Assembly (NCBI RefSeq): GCF_001045465.1 | Contig: NZ_LFND01000001.1 | Coordinates: 992,001 to 1,056,000 of the forward strand | DNA from: Chryseobacterium angstadtii | Lineage (GTDB): Bacteria > Bacteroidota > Bacteroidia > Flavobacteriales > Weeksellaceae | Direction of reading: 5' to 3' | DNA: 64,000 bases | Part shown: positions 17,040 to 25,464 of the stretch, piece after piece | How positions within the stretch are numbered: position 1 is the first letter of the stretch | Layout: every line of letters begins with the position of its first letter | Translations under genes and position numbers: made by a program | The notes under the pieces: generated by a model | The model's input: the letters and a program-made list of their open reading frames with translations, nothing else | Databases searched by the model: none | Told to the model about the DNA's origin: nothing

Positions 17040-17975
17040 ATGAGCATAGAATCACAAAACGTAACAGACTATCCCAACAGCAACACCATTTTTATGGTGT
17101 GGAAACTGAATGACAGCCCACAGCTTAAAGATATCTTTCAGCAGCTTTGTGCTTTGGTGCTGAACCTTAATAATTCAGCTTTCAACAGATTTCCGGACAG
17201 CAGAGTGAGCTGCGTTATGGGAATTGGCTATGAAGCCTGGAAAAAGCTGGAACTTCCTGTACCACTGCCTAAAGAACTCGTTCATTTCGAAGAGATCAAA
17301 GGAACAAAACATACTGCCGTTTCTACACCGGGAGATCTTCATTTTCATCTGAGAGCGGATAATAAAAGCTTAATCTTTGATATGGCAGTAGAAATATCAA
17401 AACTATTGGGCTCCGTTGCGGAAAGTATCCTTGAAATTCATGGATTTAAATATTGGGATGCCCGCTCTATTCTCGGTTTTGTAGACGGAACCGAAAATCC
17501 GCATGGCGAAGACCGGGATTATTTTGCGAAAATAGGAGACGAAGATCCTCAGTACAAAGGCGGAAGCTATTTATTTGTACAAAAATACCTTCACGATATG
17601 AATGCCTGGAAAAGCCTTTCTATGGAAGAGCAGGAAAAAGTAATCGGAAGATCAAAAGAAAATGATATTGAAATGTCAGACGATGTAAAACCTGCCAATT
17701 CCCATATTGCTTTAGCCAATATTGAAGGCGAAAATGGCGAGGAACTTAAAATCGTAAGAGATAATATGCCTTTCGGGAGCCCGTCTTCCAATGAATTCGG
17801 TACTTATTTTATTGCCTATGCAAGTACATTCGGAACAACGAAAAAAATGCTGACGAATATGTTCATAGGAAATCCGCCGGGTAATTACGACCGGATTTTA
17901 GATTTCAGTACAGCAGTCACAGGAACTCTTTTCTTTGTTCCCACCAGAAATATGCTGGATGAATTCTCGGGATAA
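17040..17975 (+). CDS. DyP-type haem peroxidase
   Basis: A 311-residue member of the dye-decolourising peroxidase family, which oxidises substrates with hydrogen peroxide using haem b. The catalytic GFVDGTENP motif is present with the distal Asp at residue 149. The proximal haem ligand is His222 in PANSHIALANI, and the distal Arg lies in LKIVRDNMPFG. The tail IGNPPGNYDRILDFSTAVTGTLFFVPTRNML is typical of bacterial class B (P-type) members. There is no signal peptide and no encapsulin gene nearby, so a cytosolic location is likely. A terminator follows at 17984. Confidence 0.93.
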   Translation: MSIESQNVTDYPNSNTIFMVWKLNDSPQLKDIFQQLCALVLNLNNSAFNRFPDSRVSCVMGIGYEAWKKLELPVPLPKELVHFEEIKGTKHTAVSTPGDLHFHLRADNKSLIFDMAVEISKLLGSVAESILEIHGFKYWDARSILGFVDGTENPHGEDRDYFAKIGDEDPQYKGGSYLFVQKYLHDMNAWKSLSMEEQEKVIGRSKENDIEMSDDVKPANSHIALANIEGENGEELKIVRDNMPFGSPSSNEFGTYFIAYASTFGTTKKMLTNMFIGNPPGNYDRILDFSTAVTGTLFFVPTRNMLDEFSG

Positions 17976-17983
17976 CAGCTCAT

Positions 17984-18011
17984 AGACAGGAATTATTTCT
18001 GTCTTTTTTTA
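17984..18011 (+). terminator. Intrinsic terminator after DyP gene
   Basis: AGACAG and CTGTCT (17984-17989 with 17999-18004) pair around a 9-base loop that can add further A-T pairs, followed by a run of seven T. Confidence 0.75.
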
Positions 18012-18050
18012 TAATCACTTATCTTTTTTAGAAAAAAAATATTTTTTTGT

Positions 18051-18077
18051 GTAACCTTTTTTAATGTTCGTTGTCTT
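18051..18077 (+). promoter_or_regulatory. Possible ECF-type promoter of the sigma factor gene
   Basis: GTAACC at 18051-18056 and CGTTGTC ending at 18075 are separated like the AAC and GTC elements of ECF sigma promoters (about 17 bases). The position 22 bases before the ECF sigma start codon suggests autoregulation. No TAnnTTTG element is present here. Confidence 0.45.
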
Positions 18078-18098
18078 TAAAGTAGAAACAGATTGATC

Positions 18099-18665
18099 AT
18101 GAAACTTTTGTTCGGAAATAAAAAAGAAGATTTGCTAAGCCGCCTGAAAAAACAGGATCCGGCTGCTCAGAAAATTTTTTATGAGCAAAATGTCAGGAAA
18201 TATCTGAGCATTGCCAAAAGTTATGTAAGCGACTTGTATCAGGCGGAAGACTGTGTCATCAAAGCTTTCTGTAAAATTTTCAAACATATTGAAAGCTTTC
18301 GGAATGAAGGAAATTTTGAAGGCTGGGCCAGGAGAATTGTAGTCAATGAATGTCTCAACTTCATAAAAAGCCATAAGACTGTTTTTTATATTGACGATAT
18401 CAATCCTTCTTTCTTAGTAGAAGTTCATGAAGAAGAAGTAGCCTTTGATTTCAATGCCCAGGAGCTTTTAGATCAACTTCCGGATGCCTACAGAATGGTT
18501 TTCAACTTATATGTTTTGGAAGGCCTCTCGCATCAGGAAATTTCTGATACGCTGCAGATTTCCGTCTCGGTAAGCAAGACTCAGCTGTTTCGTGCGAAAG
18601 AAAAGTTAAGAACACTTTATCTTCAACAAAAAAAGACAATGAAAAATGAACACATTCAGAGATAA
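18099..18665 (+). CDS. ECF-type RNA polymerase sigma factor
   Basis: A 188-residue sigma-70-family factor with only regions 2 and 4. Region 2 (residues 20-90) includes YLSIAKSYVSDLYQAEDCVIKAFCKIFKHIESF and the WARRIVVNECLNFIKS core. Region 4 (residues 125-180) is LPDAYRMVFNLYVLEGLSHQEISDTLQISVSVSKTQLFRAKEKLR, with its helix-turn-helix. ATG at 18099 is preferred over a TTG two codons upstream. The next gene, a one-span membrane protein, overlaps its end by 20 bases and is a good candidate anti-sigma factor. A GTAAC/GTC pair upstream fits autoregulation. Confidence 0.93.
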   Translation: MKLLFGNKKEDLLSRLKKQDPAAQKIFYEQNVRKYLSIAKSYVSDLYQAEDCVIKAFCKIFKHIESFRNEGNFEGWARRIVVNECLNFIKSHKTVFYIDDINPSFLVEVHEEEVAFDFNAQELLDQLPDAYRMVFNLYVLEGLSHQEISDTLQISVSVSKTQLFRAKEKLRTLYLQQKKTMKNEHIQR

Positions 18666-19254
18666 TTTTGAAAACGGCATAAAAAAGCAGATTGAGGAAA
18701 GAGAGATCGCTCCTTCAAGGGATCTCTGGGCCGATATTGCATTGCAGACAAGAAACCGCTCCTCAAAATATAATGTGAACTGGATTCTGGCAGCAGCCTG
18801 CCTGGTTCTTGTATGCGGATTAGGATTTGTACTCTTTTTTAATACCGAAAAAGAGAATACCAAAGATATAGACATTGCCGTAGTAAAAAAAGAAACACCT
18901 CAGACAGAGACTTCTACGGATGTAAAGCAAGAAACAAACCCGGTTTTGACAGATCGAAAGCAGCATATTGCACAGGAAAATAGCAGCAAAGCAGCTGAGG
19001 TTTCTGCTCCCAAAGCTTTGACAGAAGAGATTCAGAAACTTTCCATTAAAGAAAAAGGACCTTTGATTGCACCCGTCATTCCCAAGATGAATGCAGAAAA
19101 AATCATGGCACAATCTATAGATTCATCAAAGAGTCCGGTGAAAAGCAAAAAATATGTAGATCCTTCCACACTGCTCTTTTCTGTAGAGCATAAAGATATG
19201 ATTCAGAAAACAAAAGAAAGCAATGTGGCTTCTGTAGATCTGAACGAAAGATAA
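18646..19254 (+). CDS. Probable membrane-bound anti-sigma protein
   Basis: A 202-residue protein with a cytoplasmic N-terminal part (residues 1-43, FENGIKKQIEEREIAPSRDLWADIALQ), one membrane span (about residues 46-66, WILAAACLVLVCGLGFVLFF) and a disordered Lys/Ser/Thr-rich periplasmic tail. The topology and the 20-base overlap with an ECF sigma gene are those of anti-sigma factors, but the classical zinc-binding H-x3-C-x2-C motif is absent. The function is therefore inferred from context. A barrel-protein gene follows 29 bases downstream and may be part of the same response. Confidence 0.65.
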   Translation: MNTFRDNFENGIKKQIEEREIAPSRDLWADIALQTRNRSSKYNVNWILAAACLVLVCGLGFVLFFNTEKENTKDIDIAVVKKETPQTETSTDVKQETNPVLTDRKQHIAQENSSKAAEVSAPKALTEEIQKLSIKEKGPLIAPVIPKMNAEKIMAQSIDSSKSPVKSKKYVDPSTLLFSVEHKDMIQKTKESNVASVDLNER

Positions 19255-19283
19255 TCCTTTTTTTAACAATTAAAATTAATAAT

Positions 19284-20324
19284 ATGATCAAGAAATTTAT
19301 CCTGATGGGATTCCTATGCCTGTTATCCAACTCGGTATATTCACAGAGAAAACCTCTTACATTGAACTTCCCTTCAAAAGAAGATAGCCAGGTAAGTCCT
19401 GTTGTAAAAGAAAAAGTAGATGAATATGCTAAACAGATAGATCTCATCATCCAGGAAGAAAAAAAGCAAATGGAAGTAGAGCTTCTTGAGTTACAAGGGA
19501 AAAACCTTGATAAAGCTGAATTTGATAAACAGAAAACAGCAGTGGCATCCAAATACGCAGAAAAGATTGATCAAAGAATTGAAGCGTTGGGATTTGATTT
19601 GGATACCGTCATTCAGAAACAGGTAAAATATTCACTTCTTAATTCTGATGTGACGTCAAAAGAAGAGCTTAAAGAAAAACTTCTGAAGAAATTCCGTCCT
19701 ACAAAAAATGTGGGAGGATATATCTCATACGGAATTATGAATCTTACCAATTCCAAAGCAGACAACAGCCTGGATAAAAATATAGGCTATGCAGGAAATT
19801 TCGAATTCGGGCTTAAACTCAATTATCAGTTCAGCAGAACCAGCCCTTGGGGATTGATTTCAGGGATCGGGTTTTCCTGGAGAACCCTGAACATTGATAA
19901 TAATATGTTCTTTGCTAAAGATGGAAATGCAGATGTGTTTCTGGACAATTACGGGAAAGATTTAAGCAAAAGTAAATTGAGAACCGGATACATTATGGTT
20001 CCGCTCGGACTGCAGTATAATTTTTCCAAACTGAAAAATGCCGGAATGGATGTTCAGTACAGAGACTATGACAAAGGATTTAAAGTAGGAGCCAATGTAT
20101 ATGGCGGGGTAAAAATGTCTACCAATAATATCATCAAAGGAGACGGGATCAGCCAGAGAGAAAGAGGGAATTATCAGGTTAATCCTTTTATTTATGGAGC
20201 TCAGTTCACCGTTTCTTACAACGATTTCAGCATTTTCGTGAAAAAAGACTTTGGTAATTTCTTTAAAGACAATCGTTTTGAAAATGACAAAGCTCTGGTT
20301 TTCGGAGTAGGGCTTTGGTGGTAA
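19284..20324 (+). CDS. Outer-membrane beta-barrel protein with helical N-terminal domain
   Basis: A 346-residue exported protein. The signal peptide ends at SNSVYSQ. Residues 25-125 form a charged helical stretch with coiled-coil character (KVDEYAKQIDLIIQEEKKQMEVELLELQGK). Residues 145-346 show the alternating aromatic pattern of a beta-barrel of about 8-10 strands (GGYISYGIMNLT, LISGIGFSWRTL, LRTGYIMVPLGLQYNF) and end in the aromatic ALVFGVGLWW, a likely barrel-closing strand. It is the third gene of the ECF sigma operon, so it may be the envelope output or sensor. No substrate can be named. Confidence 0.75.
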   Translation: MIKKFILMGFLCLLSNSVYSQRKPLTLNFPSKEDSQVSPVVKEKVDEYAKQIDLIIQEEKKQMEVELLELQGKNLDKAEFDKQKTAVASKYAEKIDQRIEALGFDLDTVIQKQVKYSLLNSDVTSKEELKEKLLKKFRPTKNVGGYISYGIMNLTNSKADNSLDKNIGYAGNFEFGLKLNYQFSRTSPWGLISGIGFSWRTLNIDNNMFFAKDGNADVFLDNYGKDLSKSKLRTGYIMVPLGLQYNFSKLKNAGMDVQYRDYDKGFKVGANVYGGVKMSTNNIIKGDGISQRERGNYQVNPFIYGAQFTVSYNDFSIFVKKDFGNFFKDNRFENDKALVFGVGLWW

Positions 20325-20358
20325 AAACACAGATACACATTCATATATTAACACGAAG

Positions 20359-20393
20359 AATCCGTCTCATTTTTGATGAGGCGGATTTTTTTG
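20359..20393 (+). terminator. Intrinsic terminator of the ECF sigma operon
   Basis: A 12-base-pair stem (AATCCGTCTCAT with ATGAGGCGGATT, one G-U pair, 5-base loop) followed by seven T. Confidence 0.9.
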
Positions 20394-20425
20394 GACTATT
20401 TTTAATACACACAGAGACATTAGCC

Positions 20426-20460
20426 TATCCCTGTCAAGGTTCAAAACCTTGACAGGGATA
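20426..20460. repeat. Dispersed hairpin repeat, copy 2
   Basis: Perfect inverted repeat with 16-base arms: TATCCCTGTCAAGGTT and AACCTTGACAGGGATA around a CAA loop. It shares arms with copy 1 (6725) and apex sequence with copies at 30655 and 48728. Confidence 0.85.
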
Positions 20461-20493
20461 ACAGGGCGTTAATTCCCTTACCCCAAGATTAAA

Positions 20494-20703
20494 TTAAATA
20501 GGATCTTCTTCTACCGGAACATTACACATATCCACATGCACCATACACATCGCCTGGTTACATGGATTATCTGTAGGAGCCTGGCAGCAGGCATAATAAC
20601 CGTTGTATGGAATAAGATACCAGTTCGTAGGACAGCGAGGAGCAACCACTCCGCCAAAGAATTCTCTCAGGCTTTCCCGCGTGATTTTTTTCAGATTTTT
20701 CAT
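20494..20703 (-). CDS. Bacteriocin-like small peptide with double-glycine leader
   Basis: A 69-residue protein made of two parts. Residues 1-18 (MKNLKKITRESLREFFGG) form a charged amphipathic leader ending in Gly-Gly, the cleavage signal used by C39-peptidase ABC exporters. The predicted core of 51 residues begins VVAPRCPTNW, contains six Cys (one in PRC, a Cys pair in YACC, then NPC, AMC, DMC) and ends in acidic VEEDPI. Very similar MKNLKK-leader peptides are common in Chryseobacterium, where they are annotated as bacteriocin-like proteins. No exporter, modification enzyme or immunity gene is adjacent. TATATTCG at 20738-20731 on this strand could be its -7 element. Function, whether antimicrobial or signalling, is unknown. 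Confidence 0.75.
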   Translation of the reverse strand: MKNLKKITRESLREFFGGVVAPRCPTNWYLIPYNGYYACCQAPTDNPCNQAMCMVHVDMCNVPVEEDPI

Positions 20704-20783
20704 AAAATTAGTTTTTAATTAGGTGTATCACGAATATAAGAAATTATCGTATAAAAAATTGAATATCATGGCTTTAAATACAA

Positions 20784-20808
20784 AAAACCTCAGGATAACT
20801 GAGGTTTT
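20784..20808 (-). terminator. Intrinsic terminator of fumC
   Basis: AAAACCTCAG and CTGAGGTTTT form a 10-base-pair stem. Read on the minus strand it is followed by a T-run, 24 bases beyond the fumC stop. Confidence 0.85.
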
Positions 20809-20831
20809 CTATTATTTAATCTGATGAGGTT

Positions 20832-22226
20832 TTATTTCAGACTTCCCACCATATCTTCAGGCTTCACCCACTCGTCAAACTGTTCAGCAGTTAAAAGACC
20901 AAGATTAACGGCTTCTTCTTTTAAAGTTGTTCCGTTTTTATGAGCGGTTTTGGCAATTTTTGCAGCATTTTCATAACCGATGTGTGTATTTAAAGCAGTA
21001 ACAAGCATTAATGATTTGTCTACCAGTTCTTTGATTCTCTCATGATTTGGTTCAATACCTTCTGCACAGTGATCGTTGAATGAAATACATGCATCTGCAA
21101 TAAGCTGGGCAGACTGAAGGAAATTGTAGGCCATCACAGGTTTAAAAACATTCAGTTCATAATTTCCCTGTGTTCCCGCAAAAGAAATCGTGGTATCATT
21201 TCCAAGAACCTGAGCGCAAACCATGGTCATCGCTTCATTCTGTGTAGGATTTACTTTGCCCGGCATAATAGAAGATCCCGGCTCGTTTTCAGGAATATGA
21301 ATTTCCCCGATTCCGGAACGCGGCCCGGAAGCCAGCAATCTGATGTCCTGAGCAATTTTGAATAAAGAAACGGCCAGTTGCTTTAAAGCTCCGTGAGATT
21401 CTACAATCGCATCGTGAGCGGCTAAAGCTTCAAATTTATTCTCTGCCGTAACGAAAGGATGATTGGTAAACTGGGCAATATATTCCGCCACTTTTACATC
21501 ATAACCACTTGGAGTATTCAGACCTGTTCCTACAGCTGTACCTCCCAGCGCAAGCTCGGAAAGATGAGGAAGGGTATTTTTTAAAGCTCTCAATCCGAAT
21601 TCAAGCTGAGCTTTATATCCTGAAAACTCCTGCCCAAGCGTAAGAGGAGTGGCATCCATTAGATGGGTTCTCCCGATTTTTACAATATCTTTGAATGCTT
21701 CCGCTTTGACAGCAATCGTATTTTTTAGTTTTTCTACAGCAGGAATGGTTACTTCCACTACTTTTTTATAGGCAGCAACGTGCATGGCTGTAGGGTAAGT
21801 ATCGTTGGAAGACTGGGATTTATTAACATCATCATTCGGGTGAATTTCAGATTTATCGCCCAAAGTCCCGCCATTGTTTACATGAGCTCTGTTGGAAACC
21901 ACCTCATTGATATTCATATTCGACTGTGTTCCGGAACCTGTCTGCCAGATAACCAGTGGGAACTGATCGTTCAGCTTTCCTTCCAGGATTTCGTCGCATA
22001 CTTTGGCAATCATATCTCTTTTTTCGGCCGGAAGAACGCCAAGATCTGTATTCGTATAAGCTGCTGCTTTCTTTAAATAAGCAAAAGCCTCAATGATTTC
22101 GTGAGGCATAGAACCCTCAGGCCCGATCTTAAAATTATTTCTTGAACGCTCAGTCTGTGCTCCCCAAAACTTGTCAGCAGGCACCTGAACCTCTCCCATA
22201 GTATCCTTTTCGATTCTGTAATTCAT
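20832..22226 (-). CDS. fumC: Class II fumarate hydratase
   Basis: FumC interconverts fumarate and L-malate in the TCA cycle without an iron-sulfur cluster. Starting at ATG 22226 the protein has 464 residues, the normal length. A further 16 upstream codons are open but do not match the usual N-terminus, which begins [28 protein letters not shown]. Diagnostic segments are [58 protein letters not shown] and the superfamily signature [15 protein letters not shown]. It is divergent from a class I fumarase 136 bases away, so two unrelated enzymes for the same reaction sit side by side. Confidence 0.97.
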   Translation of the reverse strand: MNYRIEKDTMGEVQVPADKFWGAQTERSRNNFKIGPEGSMPHEIIEAFAYLKKAAAYTNTDLGVLPAEKRDMIAKVCDEILEGKLNDQFPLVIWQTGSGTQSNMNINEVVSNRAHVNNGGTLGDKSEIHPNDDVNKSQSSNDTYPTAMHVAAYKKVVEVTIPAVEKLKNTIAVKAEAFKDIVKIGRTHLMDATPLTLGQEFSGYKAQLEFGLRALKNTLPHLSELALGGTAVGTGLNTPSGYDVKVAEYIAQFTNHPFVTAENKFEALAAHDAIVESHGALKQLAVSLFKIAQDIRLLASGPRSGIGEIHIPENEPGSSIMPGKVNPTQNEAMTMVCAQVLGNDTTISFAGTQGNYELNVFKPVMAYNFLQSAQLIADACISFNDHCAEGIEPNHERIKELVDKSLMLVTALNTHIGYENAAKIAKTAHKNGTTLKEEAVNLGLLTAEQFDEWVKPEDMVGSLK

Positions 22227-22362
22227 TGTGATTGAAATTTTTATAAAGTTAATCATAAACGCAGAATCCCGCAATTTATAACCATTATAAATATCGATAT
22301 GGATGACTGATTTTACTCATGTTTTTTTAAGGATGACGTATTTTTGCACAAACAAAAATTGA

Positions 22363-23970
22363 ATGGATTTTAGATATCAGGATCCGTATCCGATCCAGAA
22401 AGATGATACGGTGTATAAAAAGCTTACATCAGACTATGTAAAGGTTGAAAAATTAGGAGACAGGGAAATTTTAACCATTGACCCGAAAGGACTTGAGCTT
22501 TTGGCTGAAGAAGCGATGGCAGATGTTTCTTTTATGCTTCGTTCTTCACATCTTGAAAGTCTGAGAAGAATCATCGACGATCCGGAAGCTACGGATAATG
22601 ACAGATTTGTGGCCTATAACCTGTTACAGAATGCTGCTGTTGCGGTGGAAGGTGCACTTCCTTCATGTCAGGATACGGGAACCGCTATCGTGATGGGGAA
22701 AAAAGGAGAAAATGTTTACACCGGAGTTGATGACGGAGAAGCCCTGAGCAAAGGAATTTACAATACCTATCAGAAAAGAAACCTTAGATATTCTCAAGTC
22801 GTTCCTTTAACGATGTTCGACGAAAAAAATTCAGGTTCAAATCTTCCGGCGCAGATTGATATTTATGCTAAAAAAGGAGATTACTACGAATTTTTATTTT
22901 TAACGAAAGGAGGAGGTTCTGCCAATAAAACATTCTTATACCAAAAGACAAAATCATTGCTGAATGAAAAGTCTCTTGAAGCCTTTGTAAAAGAAAGAAT
23001 CTCTGATCTTGGAACTGCTGCATGCCCGCCTTATCACCTGGCTCTTGTGATTGGAGGAACTTCTGCTGAAGCCAATCTTGCCGCCGTGAAAAAAGCCTCT
23101 GCAAAATATTATGACAATCTTCCGACAGAAGGAAATGAAGGCGGACAGGCTTTCAGAGATCTTGAATGGGAAGCTAAAGTTCAGAAAATCTGCCAGGAAA
23201 GTGCTATCGGAGCACAGTTCGGAGGAAAATACCTTACCCACGATGTAAGAGTCATCAGACTTCCGCGTCATGCAGCGTCTTGCCCTGTAGGAATGGGAGT
23301 TTCTTGTTCTGCAGACAGAAATATCAAAGGGAAAATTACCAAAGAAGGGATCTTCCTTGAGCAGCTTGAACAGGATCCGAAAAGGTTTTTACCGGATACC
23401 CCTCCACACTTGGAAGAAGCTGTAGAAATCGATTTAAATAAACCAATGCCTGAAATACTGGCTGAACTTTCAAAATATCCAATCAAGACAAGATTGAAGT
23501 TGAACGGAACGCTGATCGTGGCCAGAGATATTGCCCATGCGAAGATCAAAGAAATTATCGACAGCGGACAACCGATGCCTGAATACTTTAAAAATCACCC
23601 GATTTACTACGCAGGACCTGCAAAAACTCCGGAAGGAATGGCTTCAGGAAGTTTCGGACCTACCACTGCCGGAAGAATGGATGTATATGTAGACGAATTT
23701 CAGAGCCATGGCGGAAGTATGATTATGCTCGCTAAAGGAAACAGAAGCAAAGATGTTACGAATGCATGTGGCAAATACGGAGGATTCTACCTGGGATCTA
23801 TCGGAGGGCCGGCTGCCATTCTTGCCAAAGACAATATTGTATCGGTAGACGTAGTGGATTTCCCGGAATTAGGGATGGAAGCCGTAAGAAAAATCGAAGT
23901 GAAAGACTTCCCTGCATTCATTATTACCGATGATAAAGGAAACGATTTCTTCGCAGATCTTGCCCATTAA
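22363..23970 (+). CDS. Class I fumarate hydratase ([4Fe-4S])
   Basis: A 535-residue iron-sulfur fumarase of the FumA/FumB type. The N-terminal catalytic domain holds Cys102 in LPSCQDTGT, and further cluster-ligand candidates in [11 protein letters not shown] and [10 protein letters not shown]. The C-terminal domain (residues 370-535) has [32 protein letters not shown], with the catalytic-region motif [11 protein letters not shown], and the Cys-containing [18 protein letters not shown]. The length matches single-chain class I enzymes. A TATTTTTG element at 22339-22346 lies 16 bases before the ATG, so it has its own promoter, opposite to fumC. Class I enzymes are oxygen- and iron-sensitive, unlike FumC. 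Confidence 0.95.
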   Translation: MDFRYQDPYPIQKDDTVYKKLTSDYVKVEKLGDREILTIDPKGLELLAEEAMADVSFMLRSSHLESLRRIIDDPEATDNDRFVAYNLLQNAAVAVEGALPSCQDTGTAIVMGKKGENVYTGVDDGEALSKGIYNTYQKRNLRYSQVVPLTMFDEKNSGSNLPAQIDIYAKKGDYYEFLFLTKGGGSANKTFLYQKTKSLLNEKSLEAFVKERISDLGTAACPPYHLALVIGGTSAEANLAAVKKASAKYYDNLPTEGNEGGQAFRDLEWEAKVQKICQESAIGAQFGGKYLTHDVRVIRLPRHAASCPVGMGVSCSADRNIKGKITKEGIFLEQLEQDPKRFLPDTPPHLEEAVEIDLNKPMPEILAELSKYPIKTRLKLNGTLIVARDIAHAKIKEIIDSGQPMPEYFKNHPIYYAGPAKTPEGMASGSFGPTTAGRMDVYVDEFQSHGGSMIMLAKGNRSKDVTNACGKYGGFYLGSIGGPAAILAKDNIVSVDVVDFPELGMEAVRKIEVKDFPAFIITDDKGNDFFADLAH

Positions 23971-24014
23971 TTAGTTTAAAATCAAAATAAATTATAAAAT
24001 AGGGCTTGTATCTT

Positions 24015-24045
24015 TTGTATACACCACAAAAAAGTCCTATTTTTG
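24015..24045 (+). promoter_or_regulatory. Promoter of the small His-tailed membrane protein gene
   Basis: TTG at 24015-24017, a 20-base spacer and TATTTTTG at 24038-24045 match the Bacteroidetes consensus. The element overlaps an in-frame TTG at 24043, which therefore cannot be the translation start. Confidence 0.75.
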
Positions 24046-24063
24046 CCTAAAATCTTTAAGAGA

Positions 24064-24348
24064 ATGATAACGATTTTATCAGCATTTTGGCCGTTCTACC
24101 AGTTCCTTTGGACTGTATTCTTTATAATTATGTTCTTAGTGGGGTTCTGGTGTATCTTCATGTTCTTCGGTTTGGTAATCCCAATGTGGCTTACTGAAGG
24201 TCTGAAAGAATATTTTGGAAAAGTAAAACCTTTTGACCCTGAGGATATCAGAAGAAAAGAGCTTAACGAGCAGGAAGGTGTAGAAGTAATCTTCAGCAAT
24301 CCTAAAGGGAACGGACCTTTCATTCACGATCACGGACATCACCATTAA
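24064..24348 (+). CDS. Small membrane protein with His-rich tail
   Basis: A 94-residue protein starting at ATG 24064 (MITILSAFWPF). A longer version from TTG 24043 is rejected because a promoter occupies that site. Residues 8-45 are strongly hydrophobic and aromatic (FWPFYQFLWTVFFIIMFLVGFWCIFMFFGLVIPMW), enough for one long or two short spans. A soluble tail follows, ending HDHGHHH, which could bind metal ions. I do not recognise the family. It sits between the class I fumarase and an AraC-family regulator on the opposite strand, with a shared terminator. Confidence 0.7.
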   Translation: MITILSAFWPFYQFLWTVFFIIMFLVGFWCIFMFFGLVIPMWLTEGLKEYFGKVKPFDPEDIRRKELNEQEGVEVIFSNPKGNGPFIHDHGHHH

Positions 24349-24412
24349 TGGATTGTCATTGCTTTTTCACCTGAATTCTGAAAAAGTAATATCAAAGCAA
24401 AACAACATATAT

Positions 24413-24442
24413 AAACCGCTTAATTTTTTAGGCGGTTTTTTT
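24413..24442. terminator. Bidirectional intrinsic terminator
   Basis: AAACCGCTTAA and TTAGGCGGTTT pair with one wobble around a T-rich loop, followed by TTTTTTT. It separates the convergent small membrane protein and AraC genes. Confidence 0.85.
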
Positions 24443-25334
24443 ATGATCCGTTTCTCAGTTTTTCCGGAGACATTCCGAACTTCTTTTTGAACGCCCGCGT
24501 GAAATTCTGTACATATTCATATCCGCATTCAATCGCAATTTCCTTGATCATAATCTCCTGGTCTACAATCATTTTCTTCGCTTTCAGCATTCTCAGCTCA
24601 GAAATATAATCTTTCACGGTCATCTGATACTGTGCTTTAAATTCTTTCCGGATCTTATTCTGATTAATTCCCGTAAGTTTTCCGATATCTTCTGCCCGGA
24701 TATTCATGTGATAATTCTCATCAATGAACTTTTTTACCGCCAAAGGAATTTCGGGTTCCTGATGTACTGTATTTTTTTCGTTGAACTGTTCAAAAATAAG
24801 GATCAGGAGCTTAATGATCTTGGCCTCTACGAAAAGTCTCTGCATCATTCCCTTTTTAGAATAGTTGATGAGCTCTTTTAAAATCATATGCATTTCCACC
24901 GTCATATAAGGAGGCGTTCTTTGATGAAGAAAAATATAATTGTTCCTGATCATATTTTCCAGAATATCTGCATTTTCTTTACTCGACTCAGGATCAATGA
25001 GGTTGAAAATATATTTATAATTGATCTGGATCTGCAAATACTTTAACGCTTCGCTGCTTTCCGTCCATAATTCTGCGGTACTTTCCTTTGAGGAGTAATG
25101 CAGGATGTATTGATTTTTTCTGAACATGAATTTTGTTTCACAGTCATTAGCCTCAAGTCTGATATTGGAACTGAGAAGAAAAAGCAGGCTGAAACTCGCT
25201 TTGCTTTCAATCATATGTAATCTTGAAAACTTTTCAGGCTGGGGGGCTTCCTGCATGACGATCCTGATATTGTCGGAACTGAATAGCAATCCGCTCCTGG
25301 AGAGATTCTTCATAGGAAATGGTTTTACTGGCAT
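24441..25334 (-). CDS. AraC-family transcriptional regulator
   Basis: A 297-residue regulator. The C-terminal 100 residues hold the two AraC helix-turn-helix units: RAEDIGKLTGINQNKIRKEFKAQY and IKEIAIECGYEYVQNFTRAFKKKFGMSPEKLRNG. The N-terminal 190 residues are a variable sensing domain without a recognisable cupin signature. It is divergent from the gene for a T9SS-secreted FISUMP protein 130 bases away, so that gene is a possible target. The ligand is unknown. Confidence 0.9.
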   Translation of the reverse strand: MPVKPFPMKNLSRSGLLFSSDNIRIVMQEAPQPEKFSRLHMIESKASFSLLFLLSSNIRLEANDCETKFMFRKNQYILHYSSKESTAELWTESSEALKYLQIQINYKYIFNLIDPESSKENADILENMIRNNYIFLHQRTPPYMTVEMHMILKELINYSKKGMMQRLFVEAKIIKLLILIFEQFNEKNTVHQEPEIPLAVKKFIDENYHMNIRAEDIGKLTGINQNKIRKEFKAQYQMTVKDYISELRMLKAKKMIVDQEIMIKEIAIECGYEYVQNFTRAFKKKFGMSPEKLRNGS

Positions 25335-25464
25335 GGTACAATTTGAGACAAAAGCCTTACATCGGATAACAAAAAGTTTGGAAATGATAACTCAGGGTTA
25401 AGAATGAAAGGTAATTTTGCGCAAAATTAAATTAAATTTAGAATAATTAAAAATAATATCTGAT

